Shown piece by piece: positions 5,148 through 6,790 of a stretch of 6,790 nucleotides of DNA. The translations under genes were made by a program, and so were the position numbers. The DNA is from CAZEPT01 sp964514225 (GTDB lineage: Bacteria > Patescibacteriota > Minisyncoccia > Phycocordibacterales > UBA9973): contig CAZEPT010000036.1 in the NCBI GenBank assembly GCA_964514225.1, forward strand, positions 1 to 6,790. The letters are read 5' to 3'. How positions within the stretch are numbered: position 1 is the first letter of the stretch; every line of letters starts with the position of its first letter. Below the pieces are notes generated by a model that searched no databases, had not been told where the DNA came from, and worked only from the letters and a program-made list of their open reading frames with translations.

Positions 5148-5738
5148 TTATTTTTTTTCTTTCATTGATGTAGATTTTTTGTTTGATGTTTCTTTCTGAG
5201 TTTTGATTTCCCCTAAAAGACTTTCGAGCGTTTCTTCGATGCGGTTGAGTCGAGCCAGATCATCTTTTCGTTCTTGTGCTTCTTTTTTTTCTTCCTCTTC
5301 CTCATCTTCACTCAATTCCTCAACATCTTCCGAAATCTCTTCAACGTCTTTTTGGAGCTCGTCGACGTCTTTTTCAATACCCTCAACATCTTCCGAAATC
5401 TCTTCAACGTCTTTTTGAATCTCTTCAACATCTTCCGAAATCTCCTCGACATCTTGCTGAATTTCTTCGATGTTTTTGGACACGACATGAAGTCTTCGTG
5501 TCGTTCGATTTACTGACATCTGGATGAAGATCGAAAGATAGATAGCTTCAAGAGATACGATCGTCGTGAGTACTAAGAGTACTTTTTCAAATGAAACACC
5601 TAAAAGGACTAAAGCAAATGCAAGAACAAAAAGAATAGTGTGTACCACAAGAGATTGAGTAGAACCGATCCATTTAGTGGCGCTAATTGAGAATTGTTCA
5701 AGATCAGTCAATTTTCTTTTTGTCATTTGTTTTAACAT
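5148..5738 (-). CDS. DUF1003-like membrane protein with a long acidic heptad-repeat coiled coil
   Basis: A 196-residue protein. Residues 1-28 are polar; two membrane helices follow at about 29-47 and 53-74. The second contains TTIVSLEAIYLSIFIQMSVNR, which closely resembles the signature region of DUF1003 proteins, a family without a known biochemical role. Residues about 87-148 form an uninterrupted heptad array built on units such as VEEISED and VEEIQKD, with V/I at position a and I/L at position d, as expected of a parallel coiled coil. It is followed by an acidic run (EDEEEEEKK), a second helix (RLNRIEETLESLLGEI) and a lysine-rich tail. The tail is probably cytoplasmic, because both termini should be on the same side. 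The usual DUF1003 tail is much shorter. An alternative start at the fifth codon (ATG 5724-5726) has TATGTT 7 nt upstream. The function is unknown; the array suggests a membrane-anchored oligomer or tether. Confidence 0.8.
   Translation of the reverse strand: MLKQMTKRKLTDLEQFSISATKWIGSTQSLVVHTILFVLAFALVLLGVSFEKVLLVLTTIVSLEAIYLSIFIQMSVNRTTRRLHVVSKNIEEIQQDVEEISEDVEEIQKDVEEISEDVEGIEKDVDELQKDVEEISEDVEELSEDEEEEEKKEAQERKDDLARLNRIEETLESLLGEIKTQKETSNKKSTSMKEKK
5318..5444. repeat. In-frame 21-bp-period tandem repeat inside the DUF1003-like gene
   Basis: A 37-bp stretch at 5318-5354 recurs exactly at 5381-5417, offset by 63 bp. Its 19-bp core CAACATCTTCCGAAATCTC recurs a third time at 5426-5444, offset by 42 bp. 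Both offsets are multiples of 21 bp, one protein heptad. The identity at the DNA level, including third codon positions, points to recent duplication of heptad-coding units and not only selection on the protein. Confidence 0.9.
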
Positions 5739-5742
5739 AACT

Positions 5743-5770
5743 TTGAAAAGGAGAATTTATTGCGTATAAT
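5743..5770 (+). promoter_or_regulatory. Sigma-70-type promoter of the DUF5671/pilin-like gene
   Basis: TTGAAA (5743-5748) and a perfect TATAAT (5765-5770) are separated by 16 bp. This is the closest match to the consensus in the window. Transcription should start near 5777, giving a leader of about 28 nt without a Shine-Dalgarno sequence before ATG 5805. The element lies within the divergent gap shared with the DUF1003-like gene. Confidence 0.65.
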
Positions 5771-5804
5771 GTACCCATAATATCATTAATCACATTATTT
5801 ATCT

Positions 5805-6790
5805 ATGACCACAGAACACACATCTCCATCACGTATCACGCCGCAGTATTTCTTTTTGACGCTCGGGATGCTCATTGCTCTTTTGACTGTGTCTATTGCG
5901 TTTATTAATTTGGTGTTCGGAACGCTCGATATGGCTTTCCCTGATGCATTAAATGCAACCTATCAGTATGGCTATAATTCAGGAATGTATGATGGCATTA
6001 GGACAACAATTGCGACTGTGATCATATTTTTTCCACTCTATATAACGTTAGCTCATTTTTGGGCAAAGGAATCACGTGCGAAATTAACTTCGTATAATGG
6101 AGTGCTTCGTAAGTGGGCGCTGTACTTAGTGCTATTTTTGATAGTACTTGTTATGGCGATTGATTTAGTGGTCCTTTTAAAATATTTTGTGTCAGGCGAG
6201 CTTACGACACGGTTCTTGCTTAAAGTCGGAAGTATTCTCCTTATTTCACTTACATTTTTCTTGTACTATTTCCAGGAGTTACGAGTTGATCTCTCTAAAA
6301 AGTTTAAACTCAATCCGTTGTTTCCAGTCATTGCGACACTTATCGTTGTAACTGGTGTTGTCTATAGTTTTACTGTTATTGGTTCTCCTGCTCACCAACG
6401 CGCTCTCCGCTTTGACCAAAAAAGAATGGAAGATTTGCAAAATATCCAGAGCCAAGTAATCACTTTTTGGCAACAGAAAGAGAAACTTCCTGAAACGTTA
6501 GAAGTGATGCTTGATCCATTAAACAATTGGCAAGTCATCCCAAAGGATCCGGAATTCCAAAAAGGCCAAAATTATGAATATAAAAAAACAGGCGATATGG
6601 AATTCGAACTCTGTGCCACATTCAGTAAACCGATTCCAGAAGGTTGGCAAGAGAGTGGCGGGTCATATCCGATGCCGATGTATGACAAAGCAGTAACTTC
6701 AGAAATGAGCACTCGACCAGGATATCCAGGTGCTCAGAATCAAAACTGGGATCACCAAGAGGGGCGAACCTGTTTTACTCGAAAGATAGA
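5805..6790 (+). CDS. DUF5671-like membrane protein fused to a pilin-like C-terminal domain (3' end beyond window)
   Basis: 328 residues are visible and the frame is open at the right edge. Residues 1-195 hold five membrane helices at about 15-39, 67-88, 104-128, 135-157 and 172-193, with the TPQYFFLTLGMLIAL opening and the YFQELR loop typical of the DUF5671 region found in CPR proteins. From about 196 the sequence becomes soluble: RFDQKRMEDLQNIQSQVITFW, then LPETLEV, DPEF, YEYK, ELCATF, and W315-D-H-Q-E-G-R-T-C-F. This order resembles the globular half of GspG-type pseudopilins (helix end, LP, DP, YxY) without their own cleaved N-terminal helix. C270 and C323 could form a disulfide if the domain is outside the membrane. 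The function is unknown; a surface or envelope role is inferred. ATG 5805 follows a strong promoter and no better start is seen. Confidence 0.8.
   Translation, partial: MTTEHTSPSRITPQYFFLTLGMLIALLTVSIAFINLVFGTLDMAFPDALNATYQYGYNSGMYDGIRTTIATVIIFFPLYITLAHFWAKESRAKLTSYNGVLRKWALYLVLFLIVLVMAIDLVVLLKYFVSGELTTRFLLKVGSILLISLTFFLYYFQELRVDLSKKFKLNPLFPVIATLIVVTGVVYSFTVIGSPAHQRALRFDQKRMEDLQNIQSQVITFWQQKEKLPETLEVMLDPLNNWQVIPKDPEFQKGQNYEYKKTGDMEFELCATFSKPIPEGWQESGGSYPMPMYDKAVTSEMSTRPGYPGAQNQNWDHQEGRTCFTRKI

Noticed and set aside
5300..5480. Regular repeats that might suggest a CRISPR array
   Set aside because: The period is 21 bp with no unique spacers, it lies in frame within a coding sequence, and it encodes coiled-coil heptads.
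5200..5530. Open frames on the plus strand across the repeat, rich in Ser or Phe
   Set aside because: They are low-complexity antisense translations of the heptad repeat, mutually overlapping, and lack promoters; the minus-strand frame has two membrane helices and a family signature.
5748..5753. AAGGAG as a Shine-Dalgarno sequence on the plus strand
   Set aside because: It overlaps the -35/spacer of the promoter, lies upstream of the expected transcription start and about 50 nt from ATG 5805, and no usable start codon with a continuing frame follows it.
6279..6473. A 64-codon minus-strand frame opposite the DUF5671/pilin-like gene
   Set aside because: It is opposite a continuous coding frame with clear membrane and pilin-like features, and has no promoter or recognisable motif.

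Overview
The window looks like a piece of a small bacterial genome of the Candidate Phyla Radiation, most likely Parcubacteria (Paceibacteria). This is an inference. It rests on a multi-membrane protein of the DUF5671 type fused to a pilin-like extracellular domain, a stand-alone soluble VirD4/TraG-like ATPase, compact single-gene transcription units, moderately AT-rich DNA, the standard genetic code, and the absence of a recognisable Shine-Dalgarno sequence at any of the eight visible starts. No rRNA, tRNA, insertion sequence, CRISPR array or phage gene is visible.

Layout from left to right: a bacterioferritin-comigratory-type peroxiredoxin (minus, cut by the left edge); a TerC/DUF475-type membrane protein, probably a metal-ion transporter (minus); a hairpin terminator; a 90-residue single-pass membrane protein (minus); a 197-bp divergent intergenic region with an imperfect stem-loop and a 50-bp perfect palindrome; glutamate dehydrogenase (plus); a two-way terminator; a small multi-pass membrane protein (minus); a VirD4/TraG-like ATPase (plus); a second two-way terminator; a DUF1003-like two-helix membrane protein with a long acidic heptad-repeat coiled coil (minus); and a DUF5671/pilin-like fusion running off the right edge (plus).

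The genes do not form one pathway. Nearly every gene has its own promoter, and convergent pairs share hairpin terminators with T tracts on both strands. Peroxiredoxin and the TerC-like protein lie together on the minus strand and may both serve oxidative or metal homeostasis. Glutamate dehydrogenase links ammonia, glutamate and 2-oxoglutarate.

The most striking feature is the palindrome at 1909-1958. Its centre reads TTGCAA and each end reads TATACT, in opposite orientations and 16 bp away, so it has the form of a mirror-symmetric divergent promoter sharing one -35 box between glutamate dehydrogenase and the small membrane protein. A second theme is likely leaderless transcription: several genes have a -10 box only 6-8 nt before the ATG. 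This pattern also argues for shorter starts in two genes, the ATPase and the small membrane protein at 3291-3683.
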